From positions 9,048,001 to 9,112,000 of the forward strand of contig OZ005601.1 of the NCBI GenBank assembly GCA_963930655.1: a DNA stretch of 64,000 nucleotides. The letters are read 5' to 3'. A model generated the notes under the pieces. That model was not told the DNA's origin, did not search any database, and saw nothing but the letters and a program-made list of their open reading frames with translations. The position numbers and the translations under genes are program-made. How positions within the stretch are numbered: the stretch's first letter is position 1; each line of letters begins with the position of its first letter. Shown here in pieces: positions 11,041 to 24,558 of this stretch. The stretch comes from Myrica gale (Eukaryota > Streptophyta > Magnoliopsida > Fagales > Myricaceae).

Positions 11041-11989
11041 TTGTTGTAGTGAATAGAAAAAAAGAGCAACCTTTATAGCTCATATATATACATATATGTA
11101 GCTTTCAATTAAATGGTTATTAATCGGTAGATCTAATGGATATGGCCTATTTTAGGTATAGCCACCCAATCCTAAGAATCAATCCCCACACCCACTTGAC
11201 ATAGAACATGCATCTTTTCATACACATGCCTCCCCTCAATGCTTGACACCTCTCCTTAAAGTTGGCTCACAGATAGTTAACAGTTTCTTAACTTTCTTTC
11301 GTTTTGTTTTTATCTGAAGGTGAGAGAATTACGGAGGGGGAGTTGGAGTCAATGCTCTGAAAGTCTTCCCTTAAGCTATTTGATTGCGAAAATTCAAAAA
11401 TACTCATCGGGTATTTTTTTCCTGGTTGAACATTTTGATCGGAAAATAATTATGCAGCACCGCCACAACTGACGTGAGCTAACTTTGAAAGTGAAGTACA
11501 AAAAAAAAAAACAGGGAGAGAAACAAAAGAAAGAAGAAAGACAGAGACGTAGCATGAGAATAAATAAATAAATGACAGAGAGAAGATTAAAAAAAAGAAA
11601 AGAAAGAAAGAAAGACTAATTTAAAAGAGGCTGCTGCGGCCTGCGAGCGACACAATTACATGCGTCAGCTGACTTGGTGGGTGAACTTAATGTAGCCAGT
11701 AAGAACGAGAGATGTTAAGGGAAGAATTAACAATAACCACAAATTCCAAAATCAACAAAAATACAAATTTGAAGTGGAGCAGCACCGGGGGGAGGGGAAG
11801 CTAACTTCTCTTCTTTCTATATATATTTCTTTAATTTTTTGGAAAGAAATTTATTTTGGGTAACAAGTGAAATCCGGAAACCCATTCACTTCTAGTTTTC
11901 AATGTATTTGTTCCTCGTTTGGACTCGGACGGATTTGACCTAATATTCGTACGAATTGGGTTCAACACCACTCTAAACTCTGGAGAAAC

Positions 11990-12150
11990 TGATACTATAA
12001 CATATTTCCGTTTTAGTGGCAAAATTATTAGCGTTGAAACCAATTTCGTCACTAAAAATACCTCTTTAGCGATGAAATTATTAATTCGTTGCTACAGAAT
12101 TAAAACATGGGTGTGTAGCGAAAAATATCAATTTCGTCTACTGATCAGCT
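11990..12150 (+). mobile_element. Degraded CACTA terminus
   Basis: The sequence from ACTATAACATATTTCCGTTTTAG onward aligns with the left end of the 5947 element (motif order TTTAGTGGC, TTTCGTCACTAAA, TTTAGCGATGAAA) but is diverged, and no partner terminus is visible. Probably a remnant of an older copy. Confidence 0.6.
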
Positions 12151-12386
12151 GCCCAACATTTAAGTCGCGAGTTTTTTGTGCAAGTGACGGTTTGAACCCC
12201 TAAGTGTGTGCTTAACCCACACTCTCAGGGCCCCCACGACTACAAAAGTTTTCCTCTCAACTTAGAATATGTGTTTCCATAAGTAGATCATATTTCGAAG
12301 TAGAAAACTTAACGACAGAATTTAGGTTCCATATGATTTTAATGGCTGAAATTACATACCATTATACCAACATGTTTGGGCATGAC

Positions 12387-12726
12387 TGTTGAGGTTAATC
12401 TCACATCGATTGTGGAAGGGTTTGGTGGTCACTTTATAAGTGTGAGGAAAAGCCTACCTCTTGAGCTAACTTTTGGGGTTGAGAAAGTCTAAGACCACCC
12501 AATATTGGTATCAAAACTCAGTTTTACCAACAAGTTTCAGACTCAACAGTCCATGGGAGAAACAAGTTGTTTGTTCCTAACCTAGGGCCCGATGTGTGAG
12601 GGAGAGATTGTTGGAGTTATTCCCACATCGGTTGTGAAAGAGGTTGGTTGTCACTTTATAAGTGTGAGGAAAAACTCACCTCTTGAGTTAACTTTTGAGG
12701 TTGAGAAGGCCCAAGACCGCCTAACA
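12387..12726 (+). mobile_element. TRIM retrotransposon 1 (340 bp, 118-bp LTRs)
   Basis: Two 118-bp direct repeats, 12387-12504 and 12609-12726, both begin TGTTG and contain ACTTTATAAGTGTGAGGAAA. A primer-binding-like TGGTATCAAAACTC (initiator-Met tRNA type) follows the left LTR, and a purine tract GTGAGGGAGAGAT precedes the right one. The flanks ATGAC and CTGAC (12382-12386, 12727-12731) match at 4 of 5 bases, consistent with a 5-bp duplication. There is no coding capacity, which defines a terminal-repeat retrotransposon in miniature. Confidence 0.9.
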
Positions 12727-12731
12727 CTGAC

Positions 12732-14094
12732 AACACTCACGTTCCTTCTCTCGATATTTCATTACTAAATTATAGCGGGTGAATATGAAATCTATTATTA
12801 TTTACGTTTTCTACCTCTTTCACTGTAGGTGTAGTGGTACCAGTTGGGTGTGGTCTTGATAGTAGAGGCATGAAACATTGAAAAATAACAATTTTTTTAT
12901 TTTTTTAATTTTACTTTAGAGTACTGGTACTGGTCCTACTGGAAGTGTATATTTTGCTTTCAAAGGAATCGGACCTTATGCCTACTCCACCCGAAGCCGG
13001 TACTCGATCACTGCTACGTACTGATTCATCTGGTATAGTCTCTCCTTGTTAAGTGACTATTCAAGTCCGACTCACCCAACAGGCTGCAATAAAGAAGATT
13101 ATTGGGAATGTTATATGTTACATGTAGACTTGATCAGCTGTTTGCATTTAGACACATTAATTATTTTAAGTGTCATGTTCCCCACAAGCTTGCACAGAGA
13201 AGTAGTGGGTCATGCAGGGTGGGGGAAGACCTTTGTGAACATTATATGGAAATTGGGTCATTTTAATTAAATTACCCAAAAACTAATATGTATATATGTA
13301 TAAGAGGGCACTGTCTGGTCATGTATGTTGGGGGTAAGAGCAATAACTGAGGGAAAGACACTACTTCAGTTGTCTTTTACTACCCCCGTGGACAAGAGAG
13401 AGAGAGAGAAGCCATTTATGCTATGCTTTATAAAACACATGCCGTTCCTATGCCATACATAGATCACCGATGTTTGTAATCTGGCATGTGAACGGCGTAT
13501 AATTGAAGCAACTCGCCCCAATCTCTCGTACTAATAAGAAGAAAACAAGGACGTCAGGTTTATATTACGTCGTACCTGTTCATCAATTTTCTCTCCAGAT
13601 AGCAATTCATTTTCCCGGGCTTATAAAGCCGTGATACTTCTGGGAAGGCCCATTTGGCCTTTTAGAAATTTGAACTGTGGATTGATTGTAGGCCCATTTG
13701 GAATCTTTGGGCTGCATAAGATAATAGCCCAACCCGTAAAATTACTTCCTGAGGCCCAATCTGATTTTAAACAAGGAGAAAGGTGCTATAACGATCAAAA
13801 CTAGAACTTCCATCTTATGAACAAGAAATGGTCTGTCAATTTCTGAAAGCTGCTCTAAGCCTAAAATAAAGGCTCTTATTTAGAGGTCTGATACATTGCT
13901 TGTTATTATCTAAACTGCCATATGGAGAAGTCCATTCTGACTAAAAATTTGGAGGACAGTGCCGTGCTTCGTCTCCTTGAGAACAGCTCTAAAAAAGAAT
14001 ACTCGGTGCTGTTGAAGTTACCATGAACTCCTGAGAGGAGAATTGGTGTACACCTTTAGCTGATGAGATGCGGAGTGAACATCTGAGAGAGAAG
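12732..14094. other. Intergenic spacer and likely 3' UTR of limit dextrinase
   Basis: No gene is supported. The part next to 14095 should hold the 3' UTR and poly(A) site of the limit dextrinase gene; no canonical signal stands out. A GA run lies at 13396-13408. Confidence 0.5.
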
Positions 14095-17000
14095 TCAAAC
14101 CTCTCGAGGCTCAACAAACACAGCTGTTGTCAGTGGCGGCACTGTTAAGCTTCCCGATGATGCTTCGTATACTGAGCTCTTGACTACTTCATCAGTTGAC
14201 ATCATCTGCGCACAAAGTTTCCAATATAGAGCAGCCATTAATCCGTGCCAACGGAATTTAAGAGCTCTCAATAATTAAATGGATTAAGATGCAATTGGAA
14301 GAAACTTCAATGAACTAGACTTGGGTAGATCATCCAGAAAATCCCAATGAAGAAGTTGTTAATAATAGATTGCCAAGAGAAATGGGTTAAAGAAATTTCC
14401 ATCCCAGATTTAATAGTTGGTCTATTCTTAGCCTAGGTAAAGTCCATCTCGTTGTGATAGGAATGAACAAAAAAAAAAGGTTTTGGCTAATGTAATAAAG
14501 ATAAAGGTTTTCTAGAAGTCATAGAAAGAGAGAGACATAGCAGCAAGGGAATATTTGGCATTCAACTTCAGCTGGTCAATCTCTTTCATTCTCCAAGCTA
14601 GCATTTCTTTCACAATTACTCACTAAAGCAGACTTCACATGCCTCTACGACAAATTTTGGACGTTCAATATCCGACGGAAAGCTATCAGGAAGTTATTCT
14701 GTCCAAGCACCAGGCAAAAATGCAATCGTAAATCACCAGGAATATATGATTACCTGAACAGGATGCAATTTCAGAGTTCTTGCCCGCAGCAGAGGGCAAG
14801 CAAGTGACACCTCAGTCGGACACGCATTGATAATAACCACAATGTATGAGTAGCTGTAAAGAACAAGAGGTAACAGCTACTTCATTGATGTTATTGATAC
14901 TAGAAAAAAAACTGCAATTTATTTATACCCACGTGGGATCCAGTTGAGATAACCCTTGGACACCTTCATGACCATCTTCAATGCTCATCACTATCACACC
15001 AGGGACCCATGATGGTCCTGTGTTGTGGAAATGTACCCTTCCCTAGAATGATATGATGTGTTACAAGTCCAAAACATGGAAGTTATATTGTTTTGTGGAA
15101 ACAAATCCCTTTCGCAAAAGGGAAAAAAAGATATGATATATCACCTGGATAGCGTCTGCTGTCCTCAGACGAAAAAGCGGTGAAGAGTACCTTATACGCA
15201 GCAGGTTCAAAAAATTGTTCACAGCAGCAAGAATGTGATTCTGCCGAGGCTTGAAGGATGGATCTGCCAATCTTGGTTTAATTCTGTGTAAGGAAAAAGG
15301 ACCGTGTTTACCAGTAGAAATACCAAACAAGATGTTATAAAGGGCAGAATGGTGGCCAATAAAACATTAGCAAGAGTTCTCTGCATCAAAATCGTAATTT
15401 CTTGAGCAATAATCATATGAAGTTACTCAAATTCCAACCCCAATGAAAAAAATACTTCTCTTTTTGATAGTACCACACAGAAATAACAAAAAATGAAGAG
15501 GTACGCGAACGCTCACAGTGGCCAGTTCTTTTCGTTCTTCTGTTTTGGAGGAAGGCCAACACCCCAATTGTTATAATTGTAAGTGAAGTCAAGCCTGAAA
15601 AGCATGAAAAAGCAAACATTACTTTTGAGGGAAAATTGAAACATGTTACTCTTAACACTGAAGCCACAACTAGTAAATCAAACACAAAAGGCTATCCACT
15701 ACATTATATAACAGCTATTTTAAGAAAAAAAACGTGAATATGAGAGTAATTGTGGACCTGTTGAACCAATCACCAGAGTTGTATGAATCACGATCAAGAG
15801 ATTTTGAGCGAAGAATCTCATCACCACAGTGGAAAAATGGTATGCCCTAAGAAAACATCCCATCCCAACAAAAGTTAAATTAGTTGGAAATATTGCATAA
15901 CCATAGTTTGCAGGTATCAATACGAAAAAAAAAAGATTTCTGGCAAAGATAGAGAATAACAGTTTCAGCAGAAACAATTGAAACTACAGTGTTCCTCAAG
16001 TTCTCTCTCTCCAGATTGGAAGCAGGAAGCAGAAAAAGAGAGAGGTCCAGTGCCATTTTCTGTTTATATGCCAATGAAGGACCATGAATTGCACTCTTCT
16101 GATGATATCATGGTAGTAAATGTTGCTTCCCCTCATTTCTAGTCTTCTCTAGAGGGTAACCTGAGATATATAGGCATGCACCAAAATCGAGCTTGCTTTC
16201 CGAAGAAGAAGAGAGGAAAAAGGCAACAAGCCATAAGAAAATCAAGTTTAAACTATTTTAGATTTCCAAAGGACAAAAAAATGACTGCCTGCATTAATGG
16301 ATAGGAGGCTAGTTGTACTTAACGTATGCAAAATTTGAGATTCAAAGAGTACGACGGCCAATTCTATCAACCGACAAAAGTGATCTGAAGTAAGAATTAC
16401 TTCTGGAGACTGTGTTCCAGGCAGTTTAGAAGGTGCATTTTGTGCCTTGCAATCCCCAAGAAAAGATGCCAGGAGATCAGAGTTACATTATTGCACGTAA
16501 AGTGTAGACATGAGAGTAGCCAGGGAGCAACTGACATTGAAGGAAAAAGATAAGTTCCTTCTTGGGGATGCTCTATGTTTTAGCTGGCCAAATCCCTTGG
16601 ACCCAGCTCTAAACTGCTTTTGTTAACCTGGTTCTACAGTAGAGAATGGAGGGCAAAGGCATCATGTGGAAAAGACATGCCATGTTATACTGATGTGTTC
16701 ATACTTGGAGATTTGAAGTAGGCAATTTTGTGAACCTGTTACTGAAAGACCAGATAGTCATCGAATAATCTACTTATGCTTGCAGTGAAATATGCTTATT
16801 ATAAACTATAGCGACCTTTTTTTTTCCATACAAGCTCTTCCGTCATGTCATCTGTCTCAACAAGCTATGAACTACATTTATTTTAAATGATAGGGCGAAA
16901 GCAATTGTATGTACAGTAAACAAGAACAGCAGTTACAATATTTCATAACTATTTAACTTAGTTTTTTTTTTTATAAGTCACTATTTAACTTAGTAGAATG

Positions 17001-20000
17001 TATGAAACCTGTGACAGTGCTAATATGCTTGTTGCCAGATGATTTATCCTGCATCTCTGATCTACAGATAGACCCATTGGTGTCTACATGTAAAGGACAA
17101 AGATCAGAACTGAACATCAACTATATTATTCAAACAAATTGTAAGAAATACAGTGAGCATACCTTCAAACTCACTATGTCGAATAGGGTCTCATTGTCAT
17201 GAGCAGACACATAATTAACCTTGAAAATGAAAAAAAAATGTGTCAATCAATTTAGTGGTATAAATCAGCTCTAACAATGATATCTTGGATTCTAGTACAG
17301 AGGTAGCAGTTATGTAATGACAGAACTGTGGTGATTTTTAGCTAGCTCTTAATGTAACTGAGATCTTGGAACAATTTTTCCGAAACTGAAAGAACTAACA
17401 AATTATTCCAAAAAGCAAGAATCCATGATATCCAAACGTAAACATGTGATTCTTTAAAATCATGTTCTCCATCATCATACTCAAACTCATAATCAGATAC
17501 AACATATGGCAAAAAAACATAGGAAAGAAAACGTGTATATGAATGCGATACTCACTGTTTCTGTGGGACATAAAGCATATGCAACAGGAGTCCCGCCATA
17601 AGTGAATACTTCTGATCCTTTTACCTGAGCAGACCACCATCAAATGTTATTGTTAATGTATCTCCTAGTTAGAGTATTAATGCAATTATAGTTCCATTAA
17701 ACTATCACAACCTTATTTCCTTCACAATCAGTTATCAAAAAATCCCTCAAGTTTGCAGCCATGCCCACCTGAAAAATTTGAGAATACATAATAGTAAATT
17801 CCAAGAAAAAAGAGAGCAACATAATGTAGAACATCTTTTATGTGCAGAGATAAGAAAAATTTGCACCGGTTACCTCCTATTTCCATGATTAATGTCACAT
17901 GGACAAAGCAAACTACGAAGGCCAGGATGCTAGACAGGCATTTAACTTCAAGAATATCTATTAAACACTACTTGAAAAAATAATTCATCCAAACAATTAA
18001 CCTGAATGTGATCCTTTGCAACAGCAAGCATACGTTCTTCAACAGCCTCTGTACCATGATCATGTCCATTAGGCTGCAAGAAGAGAATGAATTAGCTATA
18101 CCAAAAGTAGTAAAGTAACCATATATATTACACAGTAATTACATATTTTTTCCTAGCAACATTCTACCTTTAGTAAAAGTAGTCACAATGACCACGCCAA
18201 CTATAGTGTAGGATCATTAGTCAATGGCCATGGCAAATACACAAGGTGCTGGCTGTGAATTTGCAAGAATCATTAACAGATGCGAACAAAGGAGAGAGAT
18301 CTTGAAAGATACCTCTAAATGGTCTTAATATATGTGAAATCAACCACGGCTATTATGTTCTACAGAAATTACTGCAGAATGAGCATAGTGCTTTAGTTAC
18401 TATAACTACTGGTTGTCCAAGTTTTCATGTTAGGAGCCACTGGAAAAATTAGTGCAGAAGGTGATCACAATATCTCCTTAGTAGCAAATGCTTCCCCAAG
18501 AGATGAATGCACTAGATCACACGCAAATAAAAAGATTGAATATAATGCCTTTAAATAGACTTTTGAGTACCTGCAACAATAGACCAGTCACAAATCCTTG
18601 CTGAAGAGGATGTCCAAATGGAGACCCACCAAGCATTGCATCCCGAATTCGATCATTAAAGCTGTGAATTAAATTCCAAATGACTCGTCAAGACTAAATA
18701 CCTCATGCAGAATGAATAAAGATTTCACAACTCAAATGGCAAGGTCAGAGAATACACAGTTTCTTTTAGATTCAAATGAGTAGAAGCTATTGAAGCCAGG
18801 CTTTGGTACCTCAGTAAACTGTACTATTATTTTTCTGTCTTTTTCATTCAGGAGGGATGTTCCAATTATTAGAAATCACTACAAAGGAATAGATGCTGAT
18901 AATATCCTCTCCATTGTCAGCAAGTCAACCATGTAACGCTGATTACGTAAATATACAGATTTTAAGGATAAATTCTGTGTAAAATTTATTAAAATTATAA
19001 TAAAAAAGATGGGAAAGAAAAAAAATTTACCTCCCGATTCCTGTTCCAGGAAGATTAAACTGCGATGCGTTAACTCCACGTCCATTTTTGGCAACTTCAC
19101 CAAAATCCCATCCTTCACCATATCTGAGAAAGAGAACAGTAAATAGCAAAAATACCAACATGGACATAAGTATAAAGAAAAAAAATGGTTCACAAGGAAA
19201 ATCCAAGCACCAACTCACAGTGCCAATATGATCAAATTTAAAGGAACATAATTCAATTTGTGACTTTAGACTTACATATAGATACTTGAACCATCAATGC
19301 CATCCCTTTCCTTTGTTAGGCTGCGGAGTGCATCTTTTGCTTTCAGCTACACACAGATCATAAATTTGTGTTTCAGTTGCATCACCCTAGTAATTTTCTC
19401 ATTGCACTTTGCTGAATGGCTCGAGACACCTCGAATTATGTCAACAAATCTTTCATCATTAACTAACATTTGAAAGGATCCATCATTTTCAGAGGCAAAA
19501 CATATAAAGTTTCATCAACATCTACTTATCCAACTTATATCTACCCCTAAATTAGAGGTGCAGTTGCATCATGTCTAACAAGGTGGATTAATGTATCCCA
19601 AGCATCACATACGCCATTGGCAATTGAACTAGGATGTCTTCACAATTTTACGAGTAGGCAGAAAACATGAAGTCAAAAATAGTCCCGTACCATCGTACTT
19701 TTCATTATATGACCCATGAGGTCAAACCGGAACCCATCAACCTGACAGAAAAATCATGACTACCATGAGCTTCTGAATGTGAACCTGCTTTAAGCCAATG
19801 AAAGATCCAATATAACTATAGAAAACAGAAAAAGAATAAGCCTTCTAGTTAGATCAAAGTATAAAAGACAAAGGTGAGGTACTCACAATACCATTACACT
19901 GTAAAAACAAGCACCTTATAATGAATTGCCCAGTGAAGAAGATCATCAAGAATCAGACGCTCAACCATAACGTGCTCACTGGCCGTGTTATTCACGCAAG

Positions 20001-23000
20001 TACTATTCTCAATAAATCCATCGGCATTCCTTCTCAGATAGTAACCTGGAACAATCTATAGAGAGACCTTATGTCACAACAGAAGAGCACAGACAAAACC
20101 TTCCAGGAAGATAGAATACACCAGACGGGGTGTCATGAATATATAAAATGGTATCTTATCGAGAGACCACAGGTAGATATGAAACATTAATTATAGATCA
20201 CCACCTTATCAAGGACAGAATTCTCATCAGAGGGCCCGCTTCCGTGCAAATGATTGTAGACAACATCCAGTACAACGCAAAGTCCAATACAGTTAAGTGC
20301 CTATAATCAAAACATACTTTTTTAAGAAGAAAAGACATGAAGCATTACTGAAGTTGACTACAGACTTACCGGCTCCCAAATTAATATTGTGCATATTGCA
20401 GAATAATTAAACACAAGCTCCATGCCACTAAATTACAAAGAAAAGATCCAATCAAAGCTGTACCTGAATCATCTTTCTAAACTCAACTATACGGTATGGA
20501 CCATTTGGGTTGCTTGCATAACTTCCTTTAGGGACCCCCCAGAGAACAGGATTGTACCTGTGTAAGAAAGATTACAAACAAAACATAAACAAGCAAACAA
20601 AGTGTTGAGAACCTGGAATATTATCCAAATTGCCCAAGACTTACCCCCAGTTATACCCGTCGTCATTTTGGATTGCCGTAACTAGCGCTTGTTGCTCATC
20701 TGAATCAGGTGGTAATTTCTCCAACATCTCGGTATCTGCAAAAACCTCCAGGTAAAGCGTGAAGATAATTTGAGCCCCACCAATACATTTAGTTCGAATG
20801 TTGAAGGAGAAGAAGAGAGAGCTTTAAGTCAATCAATGAATCCCATGATAATAGACAAAAAACTCTTTAGATCGTGCCCCGAAAAATTGACTGGGACAGA
20901 ACTGACCCCTTATAAGAACTAAATTTTTTGGGAATTAAGAATCACTACAACAACATCAATAAGTGAAAGCATCCATTTGTAACCATGGTACACTTTTTCT
21001 TTTCTGGGGAAGAGCAGGGAAAATTTTAAGAACCAGAGCCTGTGCTAAGGAACAGTCTTACCCACAAACTTCCAGTTCTCCTTCTCATCATCAACACCAG
21101 CAAATTGGAAGGTTGGCAGCAGATGGACGTGGGTGATACCAGCATTTGATAATTTCTTTAGATGGAGCATACCTGATGAATCCTTCAAGCAATATATTTC
21201 TCTATTAGACCATTATTGTCATTGCAGTGTTTTATTTCATCAATATATGTAAATGAAGAAACAACATAAAAAGGTATTTTTTAAGGCAGAAATATCTCTT
21301 TGTTCTTCTAAGATCACATTCTCTATAGTCAAGAACAAAGAATGTAAACACCTGCAAAGTGAATGCCAGATAACCACCACGAAATTCGGGAGGTACAGAA
21401 TGGTCATTGACACTGCAACGGCAACATAATATCAGAGGAGCAGAAACCTATGAAACTTGGCAAAAGGCCAAACAAAGTAGTCACTTCAGGAAATTAGTAA
21501 AAACTCCAATTAGTTGAAACCTCTCTGTAGCAAGTAAGAGATATATCTCCTAGGGAGGTGTCACATTAAAAGAACAGCGAGAGAAAAAATAAACAGTCCC
21601 GTTATGTTGCAGAGAGAAAACAACAGAAATGATAGAACGCAGGCTCCATTCCTGAGTTTGAACGTAATAAAGCTTGCACTTCTCACTCACATACTCCAAA
21701 CACTATTCAATACTAACCAAGAAGTCCAATATCTGCTGACATCAATATTTTTTTCAAGCTGCTTTTGACACCACAAACGTGAAGACAAGCCATGAGAAAG
21801 ATAGAAGCATAAAAAGAATCAATTGTCTACCTGAAATCCCGTATATGTAGTTCATATATACTTGTGTCAGATGAAGAAAGTATATTGGGCTTCTCGTTTG
21901 CCAAATTATCCCATCCTTCCGGTTTTGATCCATCGGAATCAAGGTTGACCAAAAATGTGCGCCTACCATCTGATGAGAGCCTGATTTAACATGGAAAGAA
22001 TACAAACATCATGGGAAATGCACACATCTATGTATGCAAAAACATACGAGCATATGTAAACATGTGCTGAAAAATGCTAATCCAGTGTAACTTCACAATA
22101 TATAGACACCTAGCAATATTCAATAATTGTTCGCTAACTGAGACAACCGGCGTACCCTCTAGCATATGGATCATTTGCATAGCAATTTTCAATTCGCAGG
22201 GTGCTAGGATGGTATACTGCTACTTCATAGACATAATAACAACTCTCCCATCGTTTTGGTCCTTTAGTACTCCAAACACCATTAACCTCCTCAAGCAGGA
22301 CAATTTCCACGGGATCCCCACCTGATGGCTCCCTATAAATGCAAGCACGTACTGCCTGTTTTGCAAAATTAATAAGTAATGAAAGAAGTTAGTGATTTGA
22401 GAATAACACTGGTTTAAATTGAATAAGGATTTGTTTCCGAAATGGATATACTTGAGCAGTGGGAGCCCAAAGGTAAAGGGACACGGATTCCTCTGAGAAA
22501 AGTGCACCAAGTGGACCATTATATGACAATAGTTCATCAAGGACACCAGGTAACTGCAAGCCAGTGGCATTTGTGCATTTCCCACCAGCTGTAAGAAAAG
22601 GAGGCGATGGATACATGTCAGTAGACACTAGTAAAATGCAAGTGACCACAATAGAAGCGTTATGGTAGATCGAGTCTATTAAAATTATGATACAAGTAAC
22701 AGGCATGCATATGATATAAATGCATTTGTGTGTACATACATATAAACAATGCTATGCATGTATTTAGTGAGTGTGTATCTATAAATATATCTTTATGTAC
22801 AGCATCACACCACAAGTTAGAGTTATAGTTGTATCACAGCATGCGTTGTTACTCCGTGTCATGGAAGACTAGTGAATTTGGTAAATATATTTATCAATGG
22901 AATGGGAACTTAAGAGGCATACTAAGGATTTTATATCACTTATTTAACTTTTATGTGGACGATTTATAGTTCATGAGTGACAAACAAACAAACCAAAACA

Positions 23001-24558
23001 AAAGAATGCTTACAATCCAGAGCAGCAACTGCTAACTGGCATTTGAGGAGAGCGTTGGTATCCAAAGCAGGAGGTAGTTTGAAAGCTATGTAATCACGAA
23101 TATGAGGAAACTTTTGAGTCACCTGACAATATCATGATGACAGGAACAAGGCAGGCGTTAGTAGTCCTTCAGCAACAGCGCATGAAACCAACGAAATGGG
23201 ATGTATAAGCAAACATCAACAACCATTAGAACTAGGTCTAAAACCTATACTTGTTATGAATGTTAAATGCGTTACATTTGCTGGAAGCCCACCACTGTCC
23301 TGCTCAAGCTTAATTTTGACATCCTCGCCTGTTAGCATGAAATACAGTTAATTTTCAATTTGCTTTCAAATGTCTAAAAGAGTTTCAAAAAATCATATTA
23401 GAAAGATGGGTATGGAAGTAATAGCTAGGAGAGTTACTACCTTGAATTTGATCATCCGTTAAATATAAAGAGGCGCTTTTACTGGCCAATAAGTAACAGG
23501 AACCATCTCTCACATCCACATTCCAGGCAATTATAGATTTGCTAACCCAGTACGCTCTCGAGTACAACAAAGTATCCTGCAGCTGTCCAGAATTTGTAGC
23601 AAACTATAAGCTTATGAATTAGGAAAAAAAACAACTCAAGACAAAGAACTAAACTAAAGGAAACTGTGCAGTTGATATGCCAAACCTCCATCTGTACAGA
23701 CAACAATAACCAAACCATCATAATGAAAATGGAAACACTAATTATGTCATCTATGTAAAATCTCTGTGTTTTCGCTCCTTTTTTTCCCCCATTCCTAGTT
23801 CGATTATACCAAATTATTGACAATCTACAGCATCTCAAAAAGAGCATGACCTGGATCTTCTCAACTTGTATGCAAGCTGAAACTTGGGTTTTATTAACGC
23901 AAAGATTTTTTTTTTCTGAAAGAAGGGCATAAGTCGCATAGTAGAATTCCATCCCATTCAACATGATCAGATCAAATCGTTGACTATTTCCGCGCTTTAG
24001 AGTCACCATTTGATAGTAAAAATCTCAAACTTGTCAAGTTCTCTTTTGTCATATAATTCAATGCCTTAAATCACTCCGACAACGTTATTTATATTATTTC
24101 ATCATAATGGACGAAAAACTAACCGAGCAATACAAAGGAAAAACAAGTGGAACCTCCAAGGAACCGTTCGGTTAGCATTTTGTGAAATGATGATCTTTTT
24201 TTTAAAAAAAATCTGATTCTGAGGCATTGGTGATTTTAGAAGAAAACCAGAGTGCTTCTACGTAACTTCTCTTCCAATTAGATGTCATTCAAATCAAAGA
24301 AAAAACCTGAGATGCGGTAGAAGTGGACTCCTCAATGGACATGGACGAGGAGGAGCAGCGAAGGGGTGGTGTGTGGGGGGCTCTGGGATAGGACGGAAGA
24401 AAGAGGGGAGGATTTGGTTCGAGGAAGAAACGGCGCCGTGTTGGAGAGAAGGGACACGTGGCGGGTCGAGGAGGAAGGAAGTGACCGTTGATCGTTGGAG
24501 GCGAGGCTGGTGACGATAGACGAGAGAGTGAAGTGGACGATGCTAAAGAGAGAGACAT
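14095..24558 (-). CDS. LDA: Plastid limit dextrinase (pullulanase-type starch debranching enzyme)
   Basis: Hydrolyses alpha-1,6 branch links of limit dextrins and pullulan in plastid starch breakdown (EC 3.2.1.142, family GH13). Proposed exons, 5' to 3': 24558-24307, 23576-23441, 23328-23276, 23122-23014, 22588-22452, 22355-22156, 21980-21831, 21412-21352, 21182-21062, 20735-20645, 20557-20464, 20300-20205, 20055-19915, 19741-19691, 19346-19276, 19123-19031, 18661-18571, 18073-18002, 17768-17712, 17624-17556, 17219-17163, 17083-17009, 15846-15758, 15594-15517, 15283-15145, 15042-14933, 14853-14754, 14205-14095. All junctions are GT-AG and in phase, giving 967 aa, the usual family length (about 960). 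A Ser/Pro-rich transit peptide fills exon 1 (about 65-84 aa). Catalytic motifs: VVLDVVYNH (from 477), GFRFDLMGH (nucleophile D554), YGEGWDFGE (acid E591), VSAHDNET (D723). Near residue 765 it reads HCGDE where I expect HAGDE. The largest intron (15847-17008) shows no inserted element. Confidence 0.95.

Larger units (their letters stand above)
5947..11051. mobile_element. Complete non-autonomous CACTA (En/Spm-like) transposon with captured gene sequence
   Basis: The element starts CACTACAACAA at 5947 and ends with its inverse TTGTTGTAGTG at 11051. The 3-bp duplication AAT lies at 5944-5946 and 11052-11054, as expected for CACTA elements. Both ends carry arrays of a subterminal motif (TTTAGCGACGAAA and its inverse), and both contain TTCGAAC-type motifs. 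No transposase reading frame is visible in the 5,105 bp, so it must have moved with help from a related element. The interior holds a nested MITE (7590-7757), a small CACTA-like hairpin (6868-7010) and an intron-containing host-like segment (about 7960-10560) with a polyamine-oxidase exon. Confidence 0.9.

Noticed and set aside
12609..12726. Solo LTR of a larger retrotransposon
   Set aside because: The matching repeat at 12387 with primer-binding site and purine tract between them makes a complete TRIM.
15847..17008. Missing exon or transposon in the large limit-dextrinase intron
   Set aside because: All expected protein segments on both sides are accounted for, and no terminal repeats or domains are visible in the intron.
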